Notes: generated by a model not told the origin, from the letters alone. A stretch of DNA of 64,000 nt from Hordeum vulgare subsp. vulgare (GCF_904849725.1 NC_058518.1:509131225-509195224), one strand, 5' to 3'; numbered from the stretch's first letter, positions 44,791 through 57,486 are shown. A program made the numbers and translations.

Positions 44791-45430
44791 GGGCATCTCC
44801 AACGATGACCCTCGAACGACCCTCAAACAGCCCATAACCGTTCGGACTGCACAGTCCGAACATAGTAAACCATCGAATACGGTCCTGCAACGGTCCGCAG
44901 GACGGTCCGTACACACTTAGTCCCACAAGTCAGAGACAAGCGTGTCGGGGCTTTACCGGCGTCCGGACAGCCACGCCCGCTTCTGATCATCCTGGCCACC
45001 CCAAACCCTCCTCCCTCGAACCGAACGCTTCCCGCCTAGCGTCAGCTGCCCGCATTCATGCTGCTATAGAGTGGGCGCTCCACATTGAAGTCGGCCCAGA
45101 GCGGACGTGACCTCTCACTCGCATCGACACTAAAGCGGCACCGCTTGCTGCACCCGGGAGAACACACCTCCTCGCTAAATTCAAATGCCTCCATTAAACC
45201 CGTGCATGTACCACGAAACCTACTCCGACCACACTTCCGTTCACGAGTTGGCTAGCATTAAACAGAGGGAAGCTCTTCGTACCCGACCACTATTAAAGGA
45301 GGCCAGATATCGGCAAGAATCGCACCACTCCTCCGATCCCCATCTCCTCATTTCACCATTTTCTCCCTCATTTCCATGGCATCCGATTAGCAGTTGTCGA
45401 GTATAAAAGATGGTTAGGTGTCCTGTCGAG
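44791..45430 (+). mobile_element. Harbinger-like element fragment (left end)
   Basis: It starts GGGCATCTCCAACGATGACC, preceded by TAA, and resembles the PIF/Harbinger-type ends seen at 58089. It continues with a GC-rich leader (CCGCATTCATGCTGCT...) known from Triticeae elements by recall. The right end is missing; a copia remnant follows. Confidence 0.45.
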
Positions 45431-45434
45431 CCCG

Positions 45435-46562
45435 TTGGATGCGAGCCAGGCAACACGCTGCACCACCTCCCTCGCCGAGCCGGACCAAGCAAGTGGCACT
45501 CCAAGCAGGCACCTGGTTCAGCAACAAGTGGCACAACAACTTGGCTTCAAAGCTTCAAAAGGAGACACCTCCTTGTTCTTCTTAAAGAAAGGGAAGGTGA
45601 CCATATTTATGTTAATTTATGTTGATGACATAATTATTGTTGCCAATTCAGCACAAGAAGCCACATCAGCATTACTCAGGAATCTGAAAAATGAATTTGC
45701 TCTTAAAGATCTACAGGGATTACACTATTTCCTCGGTACTGAAGTAAGAAATATTCATGGTGGTATTATGTTGACTCAAGAAAAATATGTCAGAGACATA
45801 ATCAAACATGTAGGCATGAAGGATTGTAAACCATCTAGCACTGCTATGTCTACCACTATCAAACTATCACTACATGAGGAAGAATTGTTAGGCCCAGAAG
45901 AAGAGACCAAATATAGAAGTATAGCTGGTGCACTTCAACATCTAACATTGACAAGACCTGACATATCGTTTGTTGTTAACAAGGATCCTCCTACTTCTTT
46001 ACATTGGACATAAGTAAAAGGATATGAAGATACATCCAAGGAAGTGTTGGAACATGTTTGATAATATGTAAGCCTTCTTCCACGACAGCGAGTGCATTTT
46101 CTGATGCAGATTGGGCTCGATGTCTAGATAGCAGAAGGTCTACTGGAGGCTTTGCAGTTTTCCTTGGATAACCTTCTATCCTGGAATGCAAAGAAACACG
46201 CAACTATGTCACGCTCTAGCACCGAGGTAGAATATTAGTCTCTGGCAAATGCAACTGCTGAGGTAATGTGGATAGAAACTTTGCTCAATAAATTGGGAAT
46301 TAGAAGGTCAAATATATCTTGCTTATGGTGTGACAATCTTGGAGCAAAATATCTCTCAACAAATCTTGTGTTTCATGTAAGAACAAAGCACATAGAAATT
46401 GACTATCACTTTGTTCGAGAAAAGTTAAAAAAAATTATTGGGTATTCAGTTCATTCCAACAGAAGACCAAGTTGCTGGTGGATTCACCAAACTATTGCAA
46501 GCAAAACAGCTTCAACCCTTCAAACGCAATCTAGAACTTGATACGTTAAGATTGAGGGAGGA
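45435..46562 (+). mobile_element. Decayed copia element: RT and RNase H
   Basis: At 45540-45990 RVT_2 reads GFKASKGDTSLFFLKKGKV, then the catalytic IYVDDIIIV, LKDLQGLHYFLGTEVR and RPDISFVVNK. Several stops follow. Then RNase H: ATMSRSSTEVEY, a stop, [20 protein letters not shown] and [14 protein letters not shown]. It ends at a polypurine tract GATTGAGGGAGG (46551-46562). It is from a different copia family than element A and cannot be active. Confidence 0.8.
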
Positions 46563-47151
46563 TTTTAAAGAATAGGCTTGTAGTTTTGTGTAACGTGACA
46601 TGGTGTCACGAGCAGGCCTGGTCACGAGTCTATGTGTGCGTGCGTTGTAAACAAACTAGGCAGATTGTTAGCATAGATTTTCCCTTATCTTGTATAGACT
46701 GGAGTAGGGGCGAAGTCTATCGCAACAACCTGCGATTCTGTAACCTAATTCCCTGAATATTTGACATGAACACGTCCCTCCAAAGGTGCATACGCTTCCA
46801 CCAAAACTTCTTTCAATGTGATCTGTATACTTCTCGGCAACATGAAACACAAGATCTCCTCACACATGCATACGCTTTCGGGTCCTCCTCACACATGCTG
46901 GCAGGTCTGTTGTGCTTCTTCTCGGCAACTAGTTGGCGGCGTTAGTGTTTTCGACTAGTTTGGTGAATTTTCTTTTTGATCAACTTTTGAAGGTTTCCTC
47001 AATAACTTGTATCGTGAGAATTTGTATCGGTGTGTCCTTTTTTCGCTTTACTTATAAAGGGGCGAAAGCTTGTTTTGAGTGAATCTTATTCTTTTCATGT
47101 CGCATCTCCACAACTTATTCTTTTCTCAAAAACAAGAAGGCACTCTTATAC
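46563..47151. other. Probable LTR remnant and intergenic DNA
   Basis: Sequence directly after the copia polypurine tract should be its LTR, but the expected TG start reads ATTTTAAAG and no matching copy is in the window. It contains no gene and ends at the TATAC target duplication (47147-47151) of the next element. Confidence 0.4.
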
Positions 47152-47529
47152 TGATAGATTCCGTGGATCTTAGGCTAGATGTGTTCGGGATGATGTAGTA
47201 GATTATTACCTTGTGATGAACTCGATAAGCTCCCTCCAGAGACCGTCGTGAGGTGATGACGACGGTGGGGAAGGAGAGAGAGATGTGGCTGCAGAGGCTG
47301 TGGACTTCCCATCGCTTCAGTGCATCCCTCTGGATCAGATTAGGGTTAGGAGTGGGGAACCAGTGGCGACGGCGAACCTCGTAACACGTGCCATGGTCCC
47401 CACCTCCTCTATATATAGCACTGCGCGACAGGGGCCCACCAGCCTTACTTGGGCTGGACGCCCCCGATCAGGGCGTGAGTCAAGGTCCAATGGGCCGTTG
47501 GGCCCATTGAGGAAGAGATCAATCTAACA
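47152..47529 (-). repeat. 3' LTR of the LARD-like element
   Basis: On the plus strand it runs TGATAGATTCCGTGG to AGATCAATCTAACA. It contains TATATATAG near 47411. In element orientation this is the downstream LTR. Confidence 0.9.
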
Positions 47530-50500
47530 TTCTCCCCCTTGATCTCATCATATACTTTTAACTTTACTCGTTTCGTAACAGATCAATACATAGGGCATGT
47601 TTCATCGTCACAGCTCAATTGCCGATGGAATCAGACAACCACAATGTACCTCTCTATTTTGAGACAAATACTTTAACCTTGGGCCCTTTATTGTCCGGAA
47701 ATATTAGACTATACCATAAAACCCATGTCGACTGTGTGTTCTCCGAACACACTGGGCGGTAAGCCTTTGATAAGCAGATCTACAAACACTTGTTTGTTGC
47801 TTCTATGCTTCAAGCATTTTTTCCATAATTCCGGACTTTCTCCTTCACAACACGTAACTCTTTGTCAGTGTGTTTGGCATCAACACTTGACTCGTTGTGA
47901 CAGGAGCGAAAGAACTTAAAATGGTAATCGTCGTTGTCAACCATTATCCACTCCGGGTACAGGTAGCCTTAACCATGTTGCCTGTCCCTCAGCCTCATAT
48001 CAAGCTATAACATATCATTGCATCACATTGATGACAATCATTTTACTCATTTGGAGATTTTCCACACAAAACACCGAGTATGAAAGTTAGCGACAATTGT
48101 GGATTTCACAATACATTTCACAAGTCGTGCCTTTGTACTCATAATCTTTTGAGAGCACTTATTTCTTTTAGCATGAGGCCGATATCTTTGACTCCATTTC
48201 ATTGATTTATCTATGGACTGGACATTGCCAAAACAACCCGGATATATACGTGAACTGTGTCAGGGTAACATCTTGTGCTTCCAACAACTGAAGCATATGG
48301 TACCATATTAGTTTACAATCTTTTCTTATTAACTTTTGAAACACTATAGTTTCCAATTCCATTACCCTTGACTATAAGAACAGGCGTAGGTTTTCTCGTA
48401 TGCATACTTTAGAAATCTTTCTTAGCATTTTCATGCGACATTCCTAATACCCCCTTTTATTCTTTTGAACTCTAAGGACAAGAACTTCTTCTCTCCTCCT
48501 GCACTAGAATTGACATCACCACTAGCAAGTAGGACGTCATCCAGATGCACAGGAATTGGGAAACGAATTTCCCATTCTACAACTTTGCATGAATGCAATT
48601 GTCCTCTCATTTTCTTTGCACAAATCTTCCGATTTAAGTCATGTTTTACACCTTTACATATTTCCTTTGGAGTCACATTTGCCTTGTAGACCCTTCATAA
48701 AGTCTATGTTAGTGAAATTCAAATGATGGAATTTCACTAACATAGACTTTATAGTAGTCACAGGTATCTGATTTTCACATTCCTAGAGACCATCAAAATC
48801 TCAGGTACTGGCACTTCTTTCATATGGGGTTGTCGTTGCTCTGTCATTGCCAAGAGGTAATTAATTCTATAGTCACCCATTCCCAAAGGCAATAGGTTTT
48901 ACAGGGACCTGTATCACAAGATCCCTTGTAGAGCTAACAACATGTGTTGTATAGGTCATACAACATCCTCCCCCAGATTACTCCATCTTCACTGAAGAAA
49001 TAGCGTATCTTTAAACTTTCTTCTTTATGGCACTTTAAGCACCACTGTTGTATTCCTTAGTCTGCTTTCAGAACTATAAAAGATCCGAAAATACAACTGT
49101 TTCTTTTCTTTAGGGGTATCATAATGACGGTATTCAGATAACTGTCGTACTCCCCTTGACAATCACATTCTTCATTAGTGGATCACTTTAGATGCATAAT
49201 GTGCATCACATCATCTAAAGTACAAAGGAGTCATGAAATACACTACAATGTATTTCATGTCTCTTTCTCCCCCTCGAAATGTGGCAAGAACTTTTCTGCC
49301 ACAATTTTGAAACCCATTCATAGCTCTTGTGAAATGAGGAAACTTCGATTATCTAGCTCATTCATCTTATCACTTCATGTAAAATGAAGTTATAAGTTAA
49401 CTAGTATGGGAGTACTTTTTCCTCATTTCATTTCAGAAACTCAACAGAGTTCTTTATCATTGTCTCTTTTGCAAGTCACCCTTGCATATCATTCTTGTCT
49501 TTAGGTTCGTCTGTTACTTTTATCCTTTCTGGATTTAGTGATTGCATAATGACCGTTACACATAAGGTGTATGGTCGATACTAGGAAAGCTTAATAGCTA
49601 CACATACTTTTCTCCCATAGTGGGACACATTAACCGCACATGAGTCATCATAACTTTCTCCTGTCATACAGGATAACGCCTTTGCCAAAATTTCTCCCGC
49701 CATACACGGATTGTTGACATAATACAATGTCAACTTTACCCAGTTACGGAGGCATTCTTCCCAGACTTTTCCCGCCATGCGGCATGCGGGTAATTCCCTT
49801 TAAGGGACATAAATGCCATAATTGGCTCTTTTGACTGCATCAAATTCAGAAATAAATCTGAATTATCTTTGAGACACATGTTTGATCCGACGTTGGTCAA
49901 ATTCAACATGCATGTGGCTTGTTTCATTTCAATCATGTTGACTGAAAAAAAGGAGACTTCATCATAGAGAGTACATGAAAGACATTCGTCAATCAAGACT
50001 CTCAATGATCTATCTCTTTTCTTTTCTTGAATTAATATCCAAGAGTTCTTTTCTTGTGAAGCCATTCTTTACAGAGAATTTATTCCCTCAAGTTATGACC
50101 TTTCTTTTCCATCTTTCGGTCACTAGTACCCAAAACATTCGCTTTCATGAGTGAAAGCTTGAATAACTTTTAGTCTGAGAAAACTTAGCCAATAAACAAT
50201 GGTAATGAGCATAAAAATAACCCTACGTTGGTCTGATTAAAATCATGCACATTAAACCTTTTTAAACTTTCTGGAATATTCTAAATCACCGTGGTGGTAG
50301 CATTAGAATAAAACATCATCCTTCTACATTAATTCCATATCACCGTTGGACAGAAATGGAAATAATGCATATAACTCATGAACAATGTGATGATAGTATT
50401 CTTATTGAACAACTTTGCTAAGAAATAATCATCATCATTAACCATATTGCAGCAGAAATAGAAATATGCATTTCTCTATCTGTGCTCCGAAAAATTGATC

Positions 50501-52378
50501 ACTTTGATACAAAATTTATCAGAGATTTAAGCTTTAAACATAAGATGACTCATACAATTATAGTATTGTTATCATCAACGTTGGTCAGAAAATAACAATG
50601 CCATATTTAACTTTAAAACAAACATCATTCTATTGTCATAGCGGAAACTGTTTGAATCTTATTTCACCCACAAGGGAAAAACTTTGCTAATAACTGTTCT
50701 TCCAATTAATTTTTCCCGTTGGTTCAATTTAATTGGAGGACTAAACCTTTTACTTTGCAGAGGAAAAACGTGAATATAAAAATTCATGTACCTTTACAGA
50801 AAAATATTCTGTTAAAATTAAAAAATTCATGAACTTTATAATCCCTTTTATAAAATCCATGAACTTTTCTTTTTCTGAAAATCTTTCTTTTATTTTCAGA
50901 ACCATTTTATTTTTCTTTTCAGAAAAATCATGTTACTATTACAGAAAAATATTATGTCATAATTAATAATAAAATCATGAACTTTATTAATTCATTATAA
51001 AATTCATGAACTTTGCCTATTTTGAAAAATTATTTTATTTTCAGAAACTTCTATTTTCCTTTTCAGAAAAATAATATTGCAATTTTGTATAAAATTACAG
51101 AAACTTTGAACATTTTTCTTTGCCATTTTCTAAACATATTTTCGTAGGAAAAAATGCCTAGAAACAACTTTTGAATCTGTCTAAAATAGACAGAAAACAA
51201 ACTTGCTTGAAAATAAAAGAAAGTGGCCGGCTTGGGCCGGCCTGTAGCCTTTCGCCTTTCGGCCCGAGCGCCTTCTGGCAGCCTGCCTCGGCCTGGGGCA
51301 GTGCGGCCCTTGGGTGGCCCATCTGCTCGAGTCGGCCTGGTGGCCCGAACTGCCTTAGGTCATTGCCGTGGACCATCGGATATAATCCGACGGCCGGGCG
51401 CTATATATTATCGCTGGATAATATCCCTCTCGTCACCGAGCCGAAACCTAGTGTTTCATTTTCTTTCCCTCTGCAGCGCCGCTCGGTCCTTCTTCCTCTC
51501 TCGAGCGGCGGCTCTCCCTCTCGCCAGATCTGGATCCCCGCGGCGTACCTCAGGCCGTCGGAGCAGGGGCTCCTCGTGGGTGGCAGAGCGACTGCGGGCG
51601 CTTCCCTTCGAGCGGTGGCTCTCATGCCCCGCCGAAGCTCCCGCAACCCCTGTGCTGCTTATCCCCGAGCCTTGTCGTGCTCCGGTCGGAGCCGTGGCGC
51701 TGCTCCCGCCGCCCTCGAGCGACGGGGTAGGACAGCAGCCGTCGGCGGTAACCTGCGGGTGGCGGAGCCCATTTCCTCTCCCGTGGTGGCTTACATGCCC
51801 CACCTGGACGTTCCTAGCGCGGCGGCTGAGGGCTTCTCTCACGCGGCGGCATCGATGCCCCACCGAAGATGCCTCTCTGTAGCCCCGCCGTTGACCTCGT
51901 CGAGGCAGGGAGGCCTCCCTCTCCCTCTTGCCGGTGTGCACGAACCCTTGACGGTGAACGCGTCGCCGTCAAGCGGAGGAGCGGGGTCTCCCTTGTCCCG
52001 TTAATACTTTCTGCCGATGGTCCCTCCCCTTTTTTGTCTTTTCAGAACCGATCCGATTTGCTTCTTGGTTTGCATGTTCCCTTCCTCCCCTTTTGTTGCC
52101 TTATTCGGATCGGATCCGATTTATTTCTTTGTTTTTCCTTTTGGATCTTGATCCGTACTTAGCCCCCGAGGGGGTAGGTTCTTCTTCCCCACACCTCGGC
52201 ATGCCGATGCGTGTGGGGATCGAGAGGAACAGGCGCGACCTTGCGGCATCGCTTCTTTGCCCGAGAGAACTCCGGTGAAGCTTTCTTTTCTTTGATCTTT
52301 GCCCTTCTCGGGTTCATATCGGGGAGGGGGAAATCTTTACTTGTACTTCTTCATCCGAAAACACATCAAAAAGCCTCG

Positions 52379-52392
52379 TGGCTCTGATACCA
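52379..52392 (-). other. Primer-binding site of the LARD-like element
   Basis: TGGTATCAGAGCCA on the minus strand is a perfect match to the initiator-Met tRNA primer consensus. It fixes the element's orientation. Confidence 0.85.
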
Positions 52393-52393
52393 T

Positions 52394-52771
52394 TGATAGA
52401 TCCCGTGGATCTTAGGCTAGATGTGTTCGGGATGATGTAGTAGATTATTACCTTGTGATGAACTCGATGAGCTCCCTCCAGAGACCGTCGTGAGGTGGTG
52501 ACGACGGTGGGGAAGGAGAGAGAGATGTGGCTGCAGAGGCTGTGGACTTCCCATCGCTTCAGTGCATCCCTCTGGATCGGATTAGGGTTAGGAGTGGGGA
52601 ATCAGTGGCGCCGGCGAACCTCGTAACCCGTGCCATGGTCGCCACCTCCTCTACATATAGCACCGTGCGACAGGGGCCCACCAGCCTTACTTGGGCTGGA
52701 CGCCCCCGATCAGGGCGTGAGTCAAGGTCCAATGGGTCGTTGGGCCCATTGGAGAAGAGATCAATCTAACA
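52394..52771 (-). repeat. 5' LTR of the LARD-like element
   Basis: It has the same length as its partner, and the primer-binding site is one base from its end. It lies 170 bp from the 3' end of the GH17 gene. Confidence 0.9.
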
Positions 52772-52940
52772 TATACTAGTTGATAGAGGGGGTAATAGCT
52801 AGATATATAAGCACGTGATGAAAACCATGGATTTATTTATCTAGCTTTACATTTGAAAACTAGACTTTGCTGGCAGCAGAGGATAATCTGTAGTCTCGTG
52901 GTACTAAAGCTAGCTTCCCCTTGGCTACAGTTTCTTCATT

Positions 52941-55143
52941 TCAGGCCCTTGACGGCAGCACGCAGTTGCCTATCTCTGTAAACAGTGCAACAAACAAACA
53001 CGTATAAAATCACCATTATAACAAACATAAGCGTATATTTTCTATTCTTGAAAACTAGAATCAGAAATCTAGATCAGAGAACTTACTTGGTGCCTGCCGG
53101 ACAATGGTACCGGCACCGGCGAAATCGCACGTTCCGGCGGCCCGACCATGGCGCTGGTAATAGTCGTTGAACGCGAAGGACGCATGCGCGACCTTGGTGT
53201 CAGGATTGAAGCACCGTGCTCCAGGTTGGATGTCCGTGCAGTCCGCGCCGTGGCCACATGCGTAGTCCAGCGCCCTCTGCAGCCGCTCGGCACCCACCGC
53301 CGAGTTCGCCACGCACCAGCTCGAGCTCGCGTCGCAGCGGCCTATATAGATGGAATCGTCATGGCTGGCCGCCACGCCAGTGTAGGCTGTAGGGTGGATA
53401 TATAGTCGTCGTATCCAAGCCAAGGACTCACCTGATGGTGCCTGGTTGACAATGGTGCCGGCACCGCCGAAGTCGCAGGCGCTGCTGGCCCGGCCGTTCT
53501 TCTGGTAGTAGTCGTTGAAGGCGTAGGACGCGTGCGCGAGCTTGGTGTTGGGCTCGTAACAGGGCTTCCCTGGCTGGATGGCGCCGCAGTCCGCCCCATG
53601 GCCGCACGCGTAGTCCAGCGCAGCCTGCAAGGCTGCGTCCCCGGCCGTGGCCTTGGCCACGCAGTAGCTTTCACCGGTGCCGGCGCCGCCATGGACGAAG
53701 TCGACCGGGTACACGGGCTGCTCGTTGGGGTAGAACAAGCCGAAGTCCTGCTCGTCTTCAGGCTTGTTGTTCTCGTTGAATAGTTCGAAGATGTAGACGC
53801 TGAGATCAGCGTTGGGACGGTGCGGGGTGCCGACAGCACTCGTGGCGAGCGGGTCCGAGTTACCGCCGCCAAGCACTTTGCTCAAGAGTCCATCGGTGAA
53901 GGCTTGGGCGTTGGCTAGGGTTCCCACGCCACGGTGGCCTTTGCTTGGGTGGTGAATCTCACCACAGGTCACCAGCACATCTTCATCGAGTGATGTGAGC
54001 TTCCTCATCCCCCGCAGGCTGGAGGACGGCAGCTTATCCATGGCATAGTACACGGCGTCAAGCTGGGCGTCCAAGAGGCTGTAGTACGTTTGCCCGCTAT
54101 TCCGGTCATGCACGCCGGCATTGGGGCGGAACAAGAGATAGTCGATAGACATGTCCGGGGTACTCAGGTACGCGAGGTACGGGTATATATTCACCATGAG
54201 GTACGACCTGGTCTGTTTCAGGAAGTCGACCATGGGGCTCATCACCGACAGCGCGATGTCGTCCCGGAACGCGCCCTTGGAGGGAGGGAAGGACGTCATG
54301 AGCGCGTCGAATGCGATGGGCGTGGTCACCTTCACGGCGTCCGCCAGGCCCAGGCGATCCAACGCCGCATGCACTTTCTTCATGGCCGGGACTAGCTGAG
54401 AGTTAAGCTGAGGAGCCTCTTTGAAGACCTCGTTCCCGATCGTCACGCCATTGATCAGCGTGGCCGGATAGTAGGCCTTCACGTTGCTCTGCACCCACCG
54501 GAACGCGAAGTCATTTTCGTCCGCCGCCACCAGCGGCAGCTCCTCGTTGGTCAGCTCCACCGTCACCTTGATGTCGGTGTTGGCCAGGGCGGCCAGCACC
54601 GTTGGGTTGGTGTCGTAGATCCTCACCATCGTGATGCCGTTTCTCTTGATAAGTTGAACCACAGACGTCGGGTCAGGCAGGTTACCCGCCATCCTCCCAT
54701 AGCACACGCCTACCTCGCCACCCTCTGCAGTATACGTGCGCGTACCATAAGAAACATCACAATTAATATAAATCGTGGCCTATATATGTTTCAGAAAAAA
54801 CCATTTAAGTTGTTGGATAACGTACGTCTTTGTTATTTTTTTAGATGAAGAATGTATTTTGTTAAATCAAAATAAAGCATTAATTAAGAGGATACAAAAC
54901 ACAATAAGCGGCATCTGCATAGTTAGAATGCATATAATCAACAGCAGCACACGCACATACAAGTACACCATTAGATAGCAAAATCATATAAGATCAAAGC
55001 TATGTGTGGGTGAGGAAAAAGAAATTAGATCCGTGATCGGCTCCACAATTACCTGCACGGGGGGAGAAGAGCAGCGGCACTGCGATGCCGAGGAGGACGG
55101 CCAGGAGGTGACTGGTGAGCGCCATGCGCTCGGTGGTCTGCAT
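52941..55143 (-). CDS. GH17 beta-1,3-glucanase with two X8 (CBM43) modules, altered active site
   Basis: Exons on the minus strand: 55143-55053, 54724-53432, 53341-53087, 52975-52941. They sum to 1,674 nt (557 residues) in phase. A signal peptide (about 1-30) precedes the GH17 barrel (CYGRMAGNLPDP) with acid/base Glu in TIGNEVFKEAP (about residue 129). Two X8 modules follow (about 383-460 and 470-557), each with DYACGHGADC and CDF.GAGTIV; X8 modules bind callose. The usual nucleophile motif SETGWP is replaced by TCGEIHHPSK (about 282-291), so catalysis is doubtful. The last exon completes the protein as IGNCVLPSRA. The second intron is 90 nt, in frame and free of stops, so retention would still give a full protein. 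Confidence 0.85.
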
Positions 55144-55220
55144 AGTGGAGCTAGCTAGCTTGGGCCTTGAGGAGACGATGATCGAGCTGATGAGTTGGGA
55201 ATGATCACAGGCGGGCTGGA

Positions 55221-55228
55221 ATTTATAG
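55221..55228 (-). promoter_or_regulatory. TATA box of the GH17 gene
   Basis: CTATAAAT on the minus strand lies about 80 nt upstream of ATG 55143. The intervening leader is short and C/T-rich, consistent with a transcription start about 30 bp downstream. Confidence 0.5.
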
Positions 55229-56229
55229 CCGACACCAATGGTAAGATGGAGGTGCTACAATTTTTTTTTTCATTGGGCAAGTGACGGCAGCCACAACAAG
55301 ACGTACGATATTGCAACCAAAATTGGGGTATATATGCAATGCCAATAGCAGCATGCATATACGCCTAACTTGGACTTGGACTGGTCGAGTCCATCATCTA
55401 CAACTTGTACCTGAAGACCCATGCTTGGGTACCCCTCCCTTGCCCCTAAATTTAAGAGACAGCCGGATAAATGTTCACTAATGGCAGCATCTCCGGACCC
55501 CGCCCACACAAAAGCAATGAATAAGCCAAGCAACACCCGCCATTTCTCCTACCTTATACCGAAGAATTCCATGCGTCCCAAACTCACAGGCACAAAACCA
55601 TGCATGGGCTACCTGCCAGGTAGAGGACTGTCACTGGATTAAAAAAGCACAGAGAACTCCATACATTTGTCAACACGTGTGGAAAAGACTAGACGCGGGT
55701 CCATGCACTAGCTATCACTACATGTGGGTTGTGGGTGCTTGCACCAATAGCTCATTCTTGTCTTGTATTGAAAACGTCGCTTGCAACCATCTGTTCTGTG
55801 TGCCTAGCTAGTTGTCCACTTGTAATCTTGCATATCTTCTCAGTTATGCAATTATCTTGTATAGCAATCGTTGGTTGGGTTGCAACTATCTGTCATGGGC
55901 GCCCAATTGCCTCGTAGGGCTCATTCGGACACAATCACGTCGTCTCATTTCCTGTTGCATGTAGTTCTCATCTATGCTGATGTGGATGGAACACATGGTA
56001 ACCTAGGTTTTTCTGATTTTTTCAGTCGGTGTCCAAGATCATGATAATTCTTAATGATACCAGCAGAAGCAGCAAGCACCTTTGAAAAAACGTCAAATAA
56101 TATTCGCTTGCCCAATAATATTCAAATAATTCCATCTTTTAAAAACTCCAAATAATTCAATCTTATAAAAACATAGTGCATACTGAATGTGAAATTTGTT
56201 TTTGGACCATCTAACTGAAATGAGCGAGA
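55229..56229. other. GH17 upstream region and intergenic DNA
   Basis: About 1 kb without a gene. It holds short open frames with no resemblance to families. Confidence 0.4.
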
Positions 56230-56790
56230 CGAAGAGAGCAATGGTTATAATGGCCATCTATCAAGTGTGGCTTGCTCGAAACAATGCAAGAGATGGCAAG
56301 GGTATAGAGGATCATGTGTAGGTCGTTGACCAGGTTCGGGGGCTGCAGGAGGAGTGGTGTTGAGCATCAAAAAGGCTGGACAAGCCGCCCCAGCTAACCT
56401 CGGGGGCACTAGCATGCGACGGAGGAGGGGTGAATTAAGGTGAACGATGATGGTGCAATTAGAAGAGTTCCATGGTTGGAACAGGTGGAGCGATCCTTCG
56501 AGATTACCATGGCAAGTTTGTGGTAGGATCTTGTTAGTTTTTCCCATCAGTCTCTGATCTGGAGTTGGTTCAATTGTTGCCATGCAGGAGGGCTATTTTG
56601 TTATCGCTTGAACATGGCTTGTCTATGGTGGCGCTGGAGATGAATGATTAAATTGCGGTGAGATCCTTAACGGAGGAGGAAATGAACACGTCGGTTTGCG
56701 GGCCACTCGTCAAGGAGATCAAGGACTTGCTAGGGTCTAGAGAAAGGTTTTAGGTGAAGTTAATTGGAGGGGCGAACGGTATATTAAGCG
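56230..56790 (+). pseudogene. RNase H-like (RVT_3) remnant of a plant LINE
   Basis: The frame near 56550-56770 reads ELVQLLPCRRAILLSLEHGL, then VALEMND, a stop, AVRSLTEEEMN, GPLVKEIKDLLGSRERF and a stop. This is the E..A...A...G...V..E.D RNase H pattern of plant non-LTR elements. Upstream AIYQVWLARNNARDGKG matches the linker seen before this domain. No RT is adjacent. Confidence 0.6.
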
Positions 56791-57328
56791 ACACATATCT
56801 TACCTAAAGTGTGTTGTGGCATAAAATTATGCACGTCGTGGTTACATGTACCATCAGAGTGTATGTCCGATATTGAAATTGCTAGACTTTACGAATAATA
56901 AAGCAACAAAGTTTTCCCATTAAAAAAATCAAATTTGTCCTTGAACCCTCCCTATTGTTGAATGCAACCTTGTTTACTAGTACGACATGCTATTGTCAAA
57001 ATTTTGTCAACTTGTGTGGAAAAACTAAAGCTAGAGGCCAACCAACAACTGGCGATACTTTTATTGTTTTCTATGGCACTAGCCAGTATGAATATCGTTC
57101 ATGGAAATATCCACACCTGGTGGTCATGGATGTGTGGGCGGATTGGACAGATGATGGTGGGCTTGTTGCGCTAGCCAACTTGTGAATGTCCGTGACACTA
57201 GTGGCTATACATGCCAACTGCTAGCTACACACGCGAAACTTAGACTCAAAACACATATTGATGAACAAATAATTGGCCCCTGCATTTTAACATAGAAGAA
57301 AACTATATTATTCCTGGTCTCTCAACTA
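56791..57328. other. Intergenic stretch, nothing recognised
   Basis: An AT-rich region with an A-run near 56927. Frames at 56955-57185 lack family resemblance. Confidence 0.4.
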
Positions 57329-57486
57329 CTTCCACTGTTCTGAAATATAACATCTTTTAGAGATTTGACTATAGACTACATACGAAGTAAAATGAGTGAA
57401 CCTACACTCTAAAATATGACTACATACATTCGTATGTAGTATATAGTGAAATCTCTAAAAGGTCTTATATTTAGAAACGGATGGAG
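57329..57486. mobile_element. Stowaway-type MITE (158 bp)
   Basis: The left end is CTTCCACTGTTCTGAAATAT and the right, reverse-complemented, is CTCCATCCGTTTCTAAATAT. Internal pairing around CTACATACG occurs on both arms. TA is present at 57327-57328 and 57487-57488. Confidence 0.82.

Larger units (their letters stand above)
47152..52771 (-). mobile_element. Complete large non-autonomous copia-type element (LARD-like)
   Basis: Two 378-bp LTRs (47152-47529, 52394-52771) are flanked by TATAC at 47147-47151 and 52772-52776. In element orientation the primer site TGGTATCAGAGCCA (52392-52379) follows the right LTR, and a polypurine tract ATCAAGGGGGAGAA (47543-47530) precedes the left one, so the element runs on the minus strand. 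The 4.86-kb interior has no recognisable gag or pol: a GC-rich leader (51200-52000), then AT-rich DNA. About 14 differences separate the LTRs (3-4%), so it is older than element A. Confidence 0.88.

Noticed and set aside
51171..52162. 277- and 219-codon frames in the LARD-like element
   Set aside because: They lie in its GC-rich leader on the strand opposite to the element, overlap each other and match no retrotransposon or host protein family.
53069..53872. Additional minus-strand frames over the GH17 exons
   Set aside because: They are Ser/Thr/Arg-rich shadow frames of the GC-rich X8-encoding exons.
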